Part shown: positions 6,595-12,258 of the stretch, one piece after another | How positions within the stretch are numbered: the stretch's first letter is position 1 | Layout of the letters: every line of letters begins with the position of its first letter | Assembly (NCBI GenBank): GCA_002482685.1 | Contig: DLGL01000034.1 | Span: 1-12,258, forward strand | Source: Bacteriovoracaceae bacterium UBA7695 | GTDB taxonomy: Bacteria > Bdellovibrionota > Bacteriovoracia > Bacteriovoracales > Bacteriovoracaceae | Length of the DNA: 12,258 nt | Direction: 5' to 3' | Notes under the pieces: model-generated | What the model saw: the letters and a program-made list of their open reading frames with translations, nothing else | The model's database searches: none | Told to the model about the DNA's origin: nothing | Made by a program: the position numbers and the translations under genes

Positions 6595-7773
6595 CATAGA
6601 CCTGCCGATGAGGCCTTCTTTCAATTCTTTTTTCATGTTAAATCGCTGAGTGATTTTCACGATGGATGAGTCCGATTTTGTTTTGTAAACAATCCCCGAA
6701 GCGATCAAAACATTTCCACCGATGTAATCGAATTCGAAAAAATCAATTCTCATGCCTTTATTGATGTCGTCAGCGATGCCTTTATCAACAACCACGTATT
6801 CTTTTTTTGCGGATACTTTTGTTACCGTCATTTCGATATCGTAGGTCTTAAACTTACTATCGACTAAGACCGTGTCACTTTTATCAACACGCCTGATTAG
6901 ATTAATTCCGAAAGCAGTACCAAGATCGGTCGAATGACCACTAACAACCTGGCTGCCCCGAAGTTCTACTCTCCAGGAGTTGCCTAAGGCAAAATTAATT
7001 CCTGCGTAAGGAGTTATCCATTCACGGTTTGATGAATTATATAAATTTGTTTGAGTGTTTAAAGAAGGTCTGCTGGCCTCATCATTTTCATAGGGATCAT
7101 TTTTTAAAGATGAAACTCCGTCTACGCCGGCCACAAGAGCAACATATTTCCAGGCCATTGCACCTTCGGCCTGCCAGTAAAGTTCCTGGGAAAGATCAGA
7201 ACCTGGTCGACGGTAGCCAAACCGAGCCGTCAGAAAATTATTATTTTTTCCTATGAAAGTGGCACCCAGTCCTGCTGACATTTCATTTCCTGTATCACCC
7301 AAAACAAGTCTTTCATAATCGTCTTCTATAGGATCAAATTCATTGTTCGAATAAGGAGTATAACGGAAAGTTCCTTCCAGCGTGTATTGAATCTGGTCTA
7401 CCTTTTTGAAGGCAAATTGAAGATTAAAAAAAGTCGACTGAACACCTGAGGAAGTTGCATTAAAGCTCTCCCCATTGACTTCACTTTTGGCGTTGTTTTG
7501 TCTGAATCTAACTCCGCCACCAAATTGAAAATCATTTGTAGCGCCATAGTAGCCGGCAATTTCTGTCTGAATCCGGCCAAATGATCTGCCTTCAGGTAAG
7601 CTCTCCGCTTGTCCCTCGTTATCTACTGTCTTTGAAGTCGCAAAGGAGTCCACATAAACACCGAGCTGATATCCCTTACTCTTCAACACACGGGTTGATT
7701 CTACATAAGGAGTGGGAGCACTCTGAGCGTAGAGCTGAGCACTTATAAAAATGAGTAGGTAAAATAATTTCAT
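6586..7773 (-). CDS. Outer-membrane beta-barrel protein with C-terminal domain
   Basis: The 395-aa protein starts with a signal peptide, MKLFYLLIFISAQLYAQ. Residues about 25-300 alternate polar and hydrophobic positions in repeated strands ending in aromatic residues (for example FQFGGGVRFRQ, YTLEGTFRYTPY, FLTARFGYRRPG, WRVELRGSQVV), as in outer-membrane barrels. From about 308 to the end a separate domain (TYDIEMTVTKVSAKKEYVVV to KEGLIGRS) has the look of a small periplasmic beta domain that includes DKGIADDINKGMRIDFFEF. I chose the ATG at 7771-7773. It lies 7 nt after the stop of the 200-aa gene and is followed at once by the signal peptide. The frame opens up to 7830, but that start would bury the signal behind 19 residues and overlap the upstream gene. 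Function unknown: transport or structural role. Its last 9 bp overlap the DAHP synthase-like gene. Confidence 0.85.
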   Translation of the reverse strand: MKLFYLLIFISAQLYAQSAPTPYVESTRVLKSKGYQLGVYVDSFATSKTVDNEGQAESLPEGRSFGRIQTEIAGYYGATNDFQFGGGVRFRQNNAKSEVNGESFNATSSGVQSTFFNLQFAFKKVDQIQYTLEGTFRYTPYSNNEFDPIEDDYERLVLGDTGNEMSAGLGATFIGKNNNFLTARFGYRRPGSDLSQELYWQAEGAMAWKYVALVAGVDGVSSLKNDPYENDEASRPSLNTQTNLYNSSNREWITPYAGINFALGNSWRVELRGSQVVSGHSTDLGTAFGINLIRRVDKSDTVLVDSKFKTYDIEMTVTKVSAKKEYVVVDKGIADDINKGMRIDFFEFDYIGGNVLIASGIVYKTKSDSSIVKITQRFNMKKELKEGLIGRSMLK

Positions 7774-7780
7774 GAATTCA

Positions 7781-8383
7781 TCATACGGGCACCACGGTCG
7801 TTTGTAAAAAAGTGCCATTCGGTTTTTCAAAAGTCACTAAATCCGCTTGCCGGTACCAGATGCCATTATTTTTCGAAAATAGACAAATAGATTGATAGGC
7901 CAGGGCAGTAAATTCCTGAAACTCATTCCTGGCACTCTCGATAGCAGAATGAAGTTCGATCGGATCGTGGAATCGGCCGATGGTAAGAAAGGACTTTTTA
8001 TTATCTTTCATCTTCTTTTCTCTATCAGAAATATAGGACTGGCAAATCGAAAAGAGAGATTCCTGACAAAGAGAGAACTCCTCATCTTGAACCGGATTTA
8101 GGTAGAGGATTTTATTCCGGCCATGTTCATGAACATCAAGACCAGAAAAACTTAAACTATGGTTAGCAGTATTTTCAAAGAAAAAAGACTCCAGCTCTTC
8201 AACCAGTTCTTGTTGTAATTTTTTTGTCTCAGTCACTTCCACCTCAAAAGGAGGCACAATGGGAAGGTGGAGTTCAGGATTGGTTTGATATTTCGAATCA
8301 AATCGGGATCTAAAGCTTTCAATATTTTTTGAAAAAGCATTATCAGGATAAAATGTAAGGCCAAGAAAGTACTTGGTATTCAT
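7781..8383 (-). CDS. 2H phosphoesterase-like protein with degenerate motifs
   Basis: This 200-aa cytoplasmic protein resembles the 2'-5' RNA ligase / 2H phosphoesterase superfamily, whose members carry two H-x-[ST]-x motifs about 80-100 residues apart. The first motif position reads HLPIVPPF (39-46), with His kept but Thr/Ser replaced by Pro. The second reads SFLTIGRF (131-138), where the usual His is Phe. The N-terminal YFLGLTFYP and the spacing of about 93 residues fit the fold. If the assignment is right, catalysis by the standard two-histidine mechanism is unlikely and the protein may bind RNA or nucleotides instead. There is no clear ribosome-binding site; a candidate promoter immediately upstream would give a nearly leaderless message. 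It is followed by the barrel gene with a 7-nt gap, so the two are probably co-transcribed. Confidence 0.75.
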   Translation of the reverse strand: MNTKYFLGLTFYPDNAFSKNIESFRSRFDSKYQTNPELHLPIVPPFEVEVTETKKLQQELVEELESFFFENTANHSLSFSGLDVHEHGRNKILYLNPVQDEEFSLCQESLFSICQSYISDREKKMKDNKKSFLTIGRFHDPIELHSAIESARNEFQEFTALAYQSICLFSKNNGIWYRQADLVTFEKPNGTFLQTTVVPV

Positions 8384-8389
8384 CTCACT

Positions 8390-8418
8390 ATTTTAAGGGT
8401 CAACAGAGAGCAACACAA
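8390..8418 (-). promoter_or_regulatory. Candidate promoter for the 2H-like gene, near-leaderless
   Basis: On the minus strand TTGTGT (8413-8418) and TAAAAT (8390-8395) are 17 nt apart. They lie between the enolase terminator and the ATG at 8383. A normal initiation distance would place the transcript start within a few bases of the ATG. Confidence 0.4.
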
Positions 8419-8420
8419 AC

Positions 8421-8448
8421 AAAAAAAAGGGGGAACGAATTCCCCCTT
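8421..8448 (-). terminator. Strong UUCG-loop terminator after enolase
   Basis: On the minus strand gggggaa-ttcg-ttccccc forms a 7-bp stem, extendable by A-T pairs, closed by a UUCG loop. It is followed by a T run (8421-8427). It lies 13 bp beyond the enolase stop codon and closes the YqfO/cupredoxin/cpaF/eno unit. Confidence 0.92.
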
Positions 8449-8461
8449 TAGGACCATTTTC

Positions 8462-9742
8462 TTATTTTACAGGCTCAAAAACCGCAGAAGCACCAAGTTC
8501 TTCCTCGATACGGAGAAGTTGATTATATTTCTCCATTCGGTCAGAGCGAGAAGCCGAACCAGTTTTAATATGACCGGCACCACAGGCCACGGCCAGGTCA
8601 GCTATAAAAGCGTCAGCTGTTTCACCTGATCGGTGAGAGATGATGGCCTTGAAACCGTTATCGTAAGCAAGTTTAAGAGTATCAAAGGTCTCTGTCAGAG
8701 AACCAATTTGGTTCACTTTTACTAGAATCGCGTTAGCTTCTTTGTTTGTGATTCCACGTTGAAGAATCTTTGCATTTGTTACAAAAAGATCGTCCCCTAC
8801 GTTTACTAATTGATTTCCAAGCTTGGCCTGAAAATCAATGAACCCTTTTTGATCACTCTCATCAAAACCATCTTCGATTGAATAGATCGGAGCAATCTTA
8901 GTCATGTGTTCATAGTAAGGAATCATTTCAGCAGATGTGTACTCTTTTCCTTGCATGGTATATTTACCGTCCTTATAGAACTCAGATGCAGCACAATCAA
9001 GAGATAGAGAAATATCCACACCCGGCTTATAACCAGCTTTTGTAATTGCTGTTAAAATACATTCAATCGCTTCGTCGTGACTCTTAAGATCAGGAGCAAA
9101 TCCCCCTTCATCTCCAACGTTAGTTGAATAACCTTTGTCGTGAAGAACTTTTTTAAGATTATGAAACACTTCAACACCAGCACGGAAGTTTTCAGAAAAA
9201 CTTTTCTTCATGTGCGGAACGATCATGAATTCCTGGATATCAAGATTGTTTGAAGCGTGGGCACCTCCATTAATAATGTTCATCAGGGGCGTAGGCAGTC
9301 TTAATTTACCGGTAGCATTGGGAACTTTAAGATCTTCAAAAAGGTATTTATAAACTGGCTTACCTTTAGCAAGCGCACCAGCACGACAAACGGCCATCGA
9401 TACACCAAGAATAGCGTTGGCCCCGAGTTTGTCTTTATTTTCAGTTCCATCAATTTCAATCATCAAGTGATCAATTGCTCTTTGATCAAAAACACTTTTC
9501 CCGATGAGTTTAGGAGCAATCAATTTATTAACGTTATCCACTGCTTTCAGAACACCTTTACCCATGAAGTGAGTTTTATCTCCATCACGAAGCTCTAGTG
9601 CTTCACGACTTCCCGTCGAAGCTCCAGACGGAACAGAAGCGCGACCCACAAGACCTGAGTCCGTTGTTACATCTACTTCAATGGTAGGATTACCGCGAGA
9701 ATCTAAAATTTGACGTGCGTGAATATTTTTGATGCTGCTCAT
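8462..9742 (-). CDS. eno: Enolase (phosphopyruvate hydratase)
   Basis: A complete 426-aa enolase, which converts 2-phosphoglycerate to phosphoenolpyruvate in glycolysis and, in many bacteria, sits in the RNA degradosome. It starts with the typical ARQILDSRGNPTIEVDV (9-25). It keeps the catalytic loop SGASTGSREALELRDGD, GGAHASNN (159-166), DEGGFAPDL with the acid/base E212, metal ligands D249, E290 (SIEDGFDE) and D317 (VGDDLFVTN), the base K342 in LVKVNQIGSLTE, SHRSGET (369-375) and K393. All expected residues are present and the length is normal. The ribosome-binding site aaggag stands 5 nt before the ATG. It follows cpaF by 57 nt without a visible terminator and is closed by a strong hairpin terminator. 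Enolase also supplies the phosphoenolpyruvate used by the DAHP synthase-like enzyme nearby, though that proximity may be chance. Confidence 0.98.
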   Translation of the reverse strand: MSSIKNIHARQILDSRGNPTIEVDVTTDSGLVGRASVPSGASTGSREALELRDGDKTHFMGKGVLKAVDNVNKLIAPKLIGKSVFDQRAIDHLMIEIDGTENKDKLGANAILGVSMAVCRAGALAKGKPVYKYLFEDLKVPNATGKLRLPTPLMNIINGGAHASNNLDIQEFMIVPHMKKSFSENFRAGVEVFHNLKKVLHDKGYSTNVGDEGGFAPDLKSHDEAIECILTAITKAGYKPGVDISLSLDCAASEFYKDGKYTMQGKEYTSAEMIPYYEHMTKIAPIYSIEDGFDESDQKGFIDFQAKLGNQLVNVGDDLFVTNAKILQRGITNKEANAILVKVNQIGSLTETFDTLKLAYDNGFKAIISHRSGETADAFIADLAVACGAGHIKTGSASRSDRMEKYNQLLRIEEELGASAVFEPVK

Positions 9743-9799
9743 AAAAACTCCTTGGTGAATGACTAAGAAGTTACCTATGAGCTCTGCGTAAAGTAAACC

Positions 9800-10933
9800 T
9801 TAAGAAGCTTTTTTAAGAATAGGAACGGCCCACTCGGGTGGCTTAAAATTGGTTTTGGGAAAAGGTAATTTATTGGCAATAAACTCTTCAAAGAAACTAG
9901 GAACATACCCAGTAGCTACCATTTCACCGATGAATTTATTAGTCTCTGGATCCTTACCTGTCTGAATCCAACGGAAGATGTCTCTTACGATATACCGGCC
10001 GTGCTCATCCACTCCCAGAACTTCTGAGATGTGAGAAGTACGACGACCACCATCATGATAACGGGAACATTGAACAATCATCTGAAGTGCAGATCCTACC
10101 ATCTTACGAATAGCATCAGGTGGTATGCGGGTCTCACCCATTAAACAAAGAGTTTCAAGACGGGTACAGGCATCCACCGGATTATTGGCATGAACCGTTC
10201 CCATTGAACCTTCGTGACCAGTCCCCATAGCATTTAATAAATCCAGGGCTTCAGGTCCACGAACCTCCCCTACGATAATTCGGTCAGGACGAAGACGAAG
10301 AGCAGATTCCATCAGGTCACGAATTGTGACACCTTTGATTCCTCTCACGGGATCTTCTTTACGTGTTTCAAAGCGCACAACGTGCTCAGCTTTAATTTGA
10401 AGTTCCGCCGCATCCTCGATAATCAGCAAACGCTGAGTCTTAGGCATACGACCACCCAGAACGTTAAGCATTGTTGTCTTACCAGAACCTGTACCACCAC
10501 TGACCAGCGTATTTTTACCAAGGTACATAATACAATCGAGAAAGCGGGCGCCATCAGGAGAAAGGGATCCAAAGTTAATCAAATCTTTCAAACCTAATTT
10601 TTCTTCGGAGAATTTTCTGATAGCGACCGTTACACCCGCTTTCGCCATTGGTGGGATCACCACAGCGATACGCGAGCCATCCGGAAGACGAGCATCCAGT
10701 CGTGGATTGTCGGCGTCAATCACCCGACCTACTGACTGGGCAATGGCCCGCATCGAGGCCATCAGTGCTTCATCATCGGAAAATTTATTAGGGACTCGGT
10801 AAACCAGTCCTTTACGTTCAACAAAAATTTCGTGAGGTCCATTGATCATGACTTCAGATACGGCAGAATCTTTCAGCAAGTCTGCTATCGGAGAGAGGAG
10901 GTTCGCAATGGCGTCTTGAAAAACGCTGCTCAT
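9800..10933 (-). CDS. cpaF: CpaF/TadA-type secretion ATPase
   Basis: The 377-aa protein is a type II/IV secretion ATPase of the CpaF/TadA/VirB11 class, a cytoplasmic hexamer that powers pilus assembly or secretion. The N-terminal domain contains SEVMINGPHEIFVERKG (26-42) and RLDARLPDGSRIAVVIPP (78-95). The motor domain has Walker A GGTGSGKT (146-153), Asp box IIEDAAEL (171-178), the arginine-rich RLRPDRIIVGEVRG with Walker B (213-226), and the His box GTGHEGSMGTVHANNP (237-252). It is somewhat shorter than many CpaF proteins because it lacks a long N-terminal extension. The core is intact, so it should be active. No other tad/cpa gene (platform, secretin, pilin, prepilin peptidase) is in the window. 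Its ribosome-binding site, taaaagg, overlaps the stop of the cupredoxin gene 14 nt upstream, showing operon linkage. Confidence 0.93.
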   Translation of the reverse strand: MSSVFQDAIANLLSPIADLLKDSAVSEVMINGPHEIFVERKGLVYRVPNKFSDDEALMASMRAIAQSVGRVIDADNPRLDARLPDGSRIAVVIPPMAKAGVTVAIRKFSEEKLGLKDLINFGSLSPDGARFLDCIMYLGKNTLVSGGTGSGKTTMLNVLGGRMPKTQRLLIIEDAAELQIKAEHVVRFETRKEDPVRGIKGVTIRDLMESALRLRPDRIIVGEVRGPEALDLLNAMGTGHEGSMGTVHANNPVDACTRLETLCLMGETRIPPDAIRKMVGSALQMIVQCSRYHDGGRRTSHISEVLGVDEHGRYIVRDIFRWIQTGKDPETNKFIGEMVATGYVPSFFEEFIANKLPFPKTNFKPPEWAVPILKKAS

Positions 10934-10947
10934 AAATCAATAACCTT

Positions 10948-11355
10948 TTAGTATTCTTTCGGCATCCAGACCTGGGCTTCACCCTTATCTGATGCTACTT
11001 CTCTTTTCGGCGAAAATTTCTTTAAAACAACTACTTTTCCATCATTCTTTGAACTCGGGCAATAAAAAGCAAATTCTCCGGGGTTATCAAAAACCACCTC
11101 AGCCTCAGAAACTTTGCCTTTATTGGCGGCCATAAAGACCTTGTGAGATTCGACAATCAAGCAGTTAGGTTCTTCAACGGTGGAAGTCACATAGAATTTA
11201 ATTTTCTCACCTTCAAAAACTGAAAGTGATTTAGGATAGTATCCTTCCTTAGTCACAATAATGGAGACTTCCCGTGTAGGGTGAGTGTTTTTTTTGGCCT
11301 CTTCTGCATAAGCAGAAAAAGTTAAAAGACTAATGGTGAGTAAAAGAAGCTTCAT
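10948..11355 (-). CDS. Exported cupredoxin-fold protein, copper site incomplete
   Basis: The 135-aa protein has a signal peptide (MKLLLLTISLLTFSAYA) and one small beta domain typical of cupredoxins: SIIVTKEGYYPKSLSVFEGEKIKFYVTS, then FDNPGEFAFYCPSSKNDGKVVVLK. In copper-binding members the C-terminal Cys is followed by His and Met ligands. Here C99 is followed by PSSKNDGK, so those are missing. H71 and C65 are the only other obvious candidates, and C65-C99 might form a disulfide. The domain is therefore probably structural or binds something other than type 1 copper. A charged tail ending VWMPKEY follows. The start is supported by gaggttgga directly upstream. It sits 65 bp after the YqfO-like gene and 14 bp before cpaF, so a periplasmic role linked to the CpaF machine is possible but unproven. 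Confidence 0.85.
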   Translation of the reverse strand: MKLLLLTISLLTFSAYAEEAKKNTHPTREVSIIVTKEGYYPKSLSVFEGEKIKFYVTSTVEEPNCLIVESHKVFMAANKGKVSEAEVVFDNPGEFAFYCPSSKNDGKVVVLKKFSPKREVASDKGEAQVWMPKEY

Positions 11356-11420
11356 TCCAACCTCGTTGTTCAGTTACTCTTCGGCTGGAGAGAGTGATTT
11401 ACTGAGCTGATTTTTGAGGG

Positions 11421-11732
11421 CTAGAAACCGACTGTTTCGATTGCATAATAAGCAGGTGTCTCATAAGGGTGAGCCTCCTTCATCGCTGCAACCACTCCCC
11501 TCAAAAATTCTGTGTCACACACCATCTCAACTTTAACTTCCTCAACAATTTCGAGCTTATCAAGAGAACCCACGAAAGGGTTACTGCCCTTTAACGACCG
11601 AAACTGTCCAGTACCTGAGTGTTCAAAACAGCAAGAGTCATAGTTGCCAATCTTCCCGGCACCGGCCTGAAACATAGCGGCCTTAACTTTCTCTTTAAAA
11701 TCTTTCGGGATGAAAACGATGATTTGATACAT
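11421..11732 (-). CDS. YqfO/NIF3-like small protein (CutA/PII-like fold)
   Basis: The 103-aa protein matches the stand-alone form of the domain inserted in YqfO/NIF3 proteins, often annotated 'NGG1p interacting factor 3'. Its signatures are VFIPKDFKEKVKAAMFQAGAG (6-26), IGNYDSCCF (28-36), GTGQFRSLKGSNPFVG (40-55) and EAHPYETPAYY (86-96). Members have a ferredoxin-like fold related to CutA and PII and may bind metal or small molecules; their role is not settled. The length is normal and the start is supported by gaggaa 8 nt upstream. It is the first gene of the unit leading to eno. I see no convincing promoter on the minus strand; TTGATG-17-GTAATT upstream is the best but poor candidate. Confidence 0.9.
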   Translation of the reverse strand: MYQIIVFIPKDFKEKVKAAMFQAGAGKIGNYDSCCFEHSGTGQFRSLKGSNPFVGSLDKLEIVEEVKVEMVCDTEFLRGVVAAMKEAHPYETPAYYAIETVGF

Positions 11733-11828
11733 GTGAAAAATTCCTCATTCAAACAATTACTTACAAAAATAGAATCACATCAAAACCGGGTAGACACCTC
11801 CTAACACGGGCGGAACAATAATATCTCA

Positions 11829-11856
11829 TTATGAATGAAAAAACCTGGCATATGAA
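11829..11856 (+). promoter_or_regulatory. Weak candidate promoter for the exported HEI protein
   Basis: TTATGA (11829-11834) and TATGAA (11851-11856) with a 16-nt spacer precede the ATG at 11881. The start point would fall near 11863, leaving room for the ribosome-binding site. The consensus match is weak. Confidence 0.25.
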
Positions 11857-11880
11857 ATGCTTTGAAATCACGGAGGATAA

Positions 11881-12258
11881 ATGTACAAATCACTCAAGTC
11901 GACGGCCGTAGTAATCGGGATGTCGCTGGCCGGAGCGGCCCTAGCTTGTTCTATAGATGGAAGTGGCGGATTTCTTCCTGAAAACGACATGAAAATTCCT
12001 GTTGATGCAAAAGGTATCAATGGCGGAATCACAGAAGCTCAATTTAAATCAGCGATCGATAAAGTTGAAACACTTTACGCTCCTATCATTGCCAGCATGG
12101 GTGCAAAACTTGTGATTGAACGCAAATGGTCTGATGCCACTGTAAATGCTTACGCCTCTCAAAGTGGTAAAACATGGAATGTAGCTATGTTCGGTGGACT
12201 TGCCCGACATAAAACAATTACAGAAGACGGTATGTCACTGGTTGTGTGTCATGAAATT
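11881..12258 (+). CDS. Exported lipoprotein-like putative metalloprotease, 3' end outside window
   Basis: The first 126 residues are visible and the frame is open at the window end. The start has a strong ribosome-binding site, ggagg, 4 nt before the ATG. Residues 1-23 form a signal peptide whose end GAALACS resembles a lipobox, though an Ala at -3 is not the usual Leu, so lipid modification is likely but not certain. The mature part contains ITEAQFKSAIDKVETLYAPII and AYASQSGKTWNVAMFGGLARH. The last codons read MSLVVCHEI, which looks like the beginning of a zinc-protease HExxH helix following a typical 'ITEDG(M/F)' strand. If the next residues are GH, it would be a gluzincin- or metzincin-type peptidase facing the periplasm. 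That cannot be confirmed here. It is divergent from the YqfO-like gene. Confidence 0.8.
   Translation, partial: MYKSLKSTAVVIGMSLAGAALACSIDGSGGFLPENDMKIPVDAKGINGGITEAQFKSAIDKVETLYAPIIASMGAKLVIERKWSDATVNAYASQSGKTWNVAMFGGLARHKTITEDGMSLVVCHEI

Noticed and set aside
6595..6625. Hairpin-like agacctgccgatgaggcct after the DAHP synthase-like stop
   Set aside because: Pairing is imperfect and no T run of useful length follows, so I did not call a terminator.
7774..7830. Longer start for the outer-membrane barrel protein at 7830
   Set aside because: It would put 19 polar residues before a clean signal peptide and overlap the upstream gene by 50 bp; the ATG at 7773 fits better.
11376..11395. Inverted repeat actct...agagt between the YqfO-like and cupredoxin genes
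   Set aside because: The stem is only 5 bp with a long loop and no T run follows on either strand, so it is not a credible terminator.
11793..11804. Strong minus-strand Shine-Dalgarno-like aggaggtgt upstream of the YqfO-like gene
   Set aside because: The only nearby starts lead to stop codons within a few residues, and the YqfO-like gene has its own well placed gaggaa site.
11831..11911. Small plus-strand frame of 26 residues overlapping the start of the exported HEI protein
   Set aside because: It has no ribosome-binding site, and its 3' half is the other-frame reading of the signal peptide region; a leader peptide cannot be excluded but is unsupported.

Overview
The window is a dense stretch of about 42-43% GC (estimated by eye) bacterial chromosome. 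It holds twelve protein-coding genes, two of them cut by the window edges, short intergenic gaps and no RNA genes, insertion sequences, CRISPR arrays or phage genes that I can see. Many small exported proteins, an outer-membrane barrel, a Tad/Flp-type secretion ATPase and low-complexity secreted proteins beside core genes (enolase, a DAHP synthase-like enzyme) suggest a Gram-negative bacterium. I infer the Bdellovibrionota / former Deltaproteobacteria, perhaps Bacteriovorax-like, from general gene character only; there is no 16S or other marker.

Layout. (1) 1-968, plus strand: the 3' part of a tyrosine- and proline-rich repeat protein ending in two cysteine-framed calcium-loop-like motifs, closed by a hairpin terminator at 984-1026. 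(2) 1025-5762, minus strand, read right to left: a 251-aa exported protein with a C-terminal membrane anchor and lysine tail, a terminator-like hairpin, a 571-aa exported/multi-membrane protein, another terminator, a 519-aa exported glycine-rich protein, and a FadM-like acyl-CoA thioesterase 2 bp behind it. The two large proteins share an 11-residue C-terminal motif. (3) 5842-6594, plus strand: a short, divergent type Ib DAHP synthase-like enzyme whose end overlaps the next convergent gene by 9 bp. (4) 6586-8383, minus strand: a two-gene unit of a 2H-phosphoesterase-like protein with degenerate catalytic motifs and an outer-membrane beta-barrel protein. (5) 8421-11732, minus strand: an apparent four-gene operon, YqfO/NIF3-like protein, cupredoxin-fold protein, CpaF/TadA-type ATPase and enolase, closed by a strong UUCG-loop terminator. 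(6) 11881 to the end, plus strand: the 5' part of an exported, probably lipid-modified protein that runs out of the window inside a likely zinc-protease HExxH motif.

How the genes may work together. The clearest functional units are the operons. YqfO-like, cupredoxin, cpaF and eno lie close together with the cpaF ribosome-binding site on the stop codon of the gene before it, so a secretion/pilus ATPase is probably transcribed with a glycolytic enzyme and without its usual Tad partners nearby. The 251/571/519-aa cluster looks like a lineage-specific envelope locus. It is the best candidate here for an undescribed system, but its function cannot be read from sequence alone.
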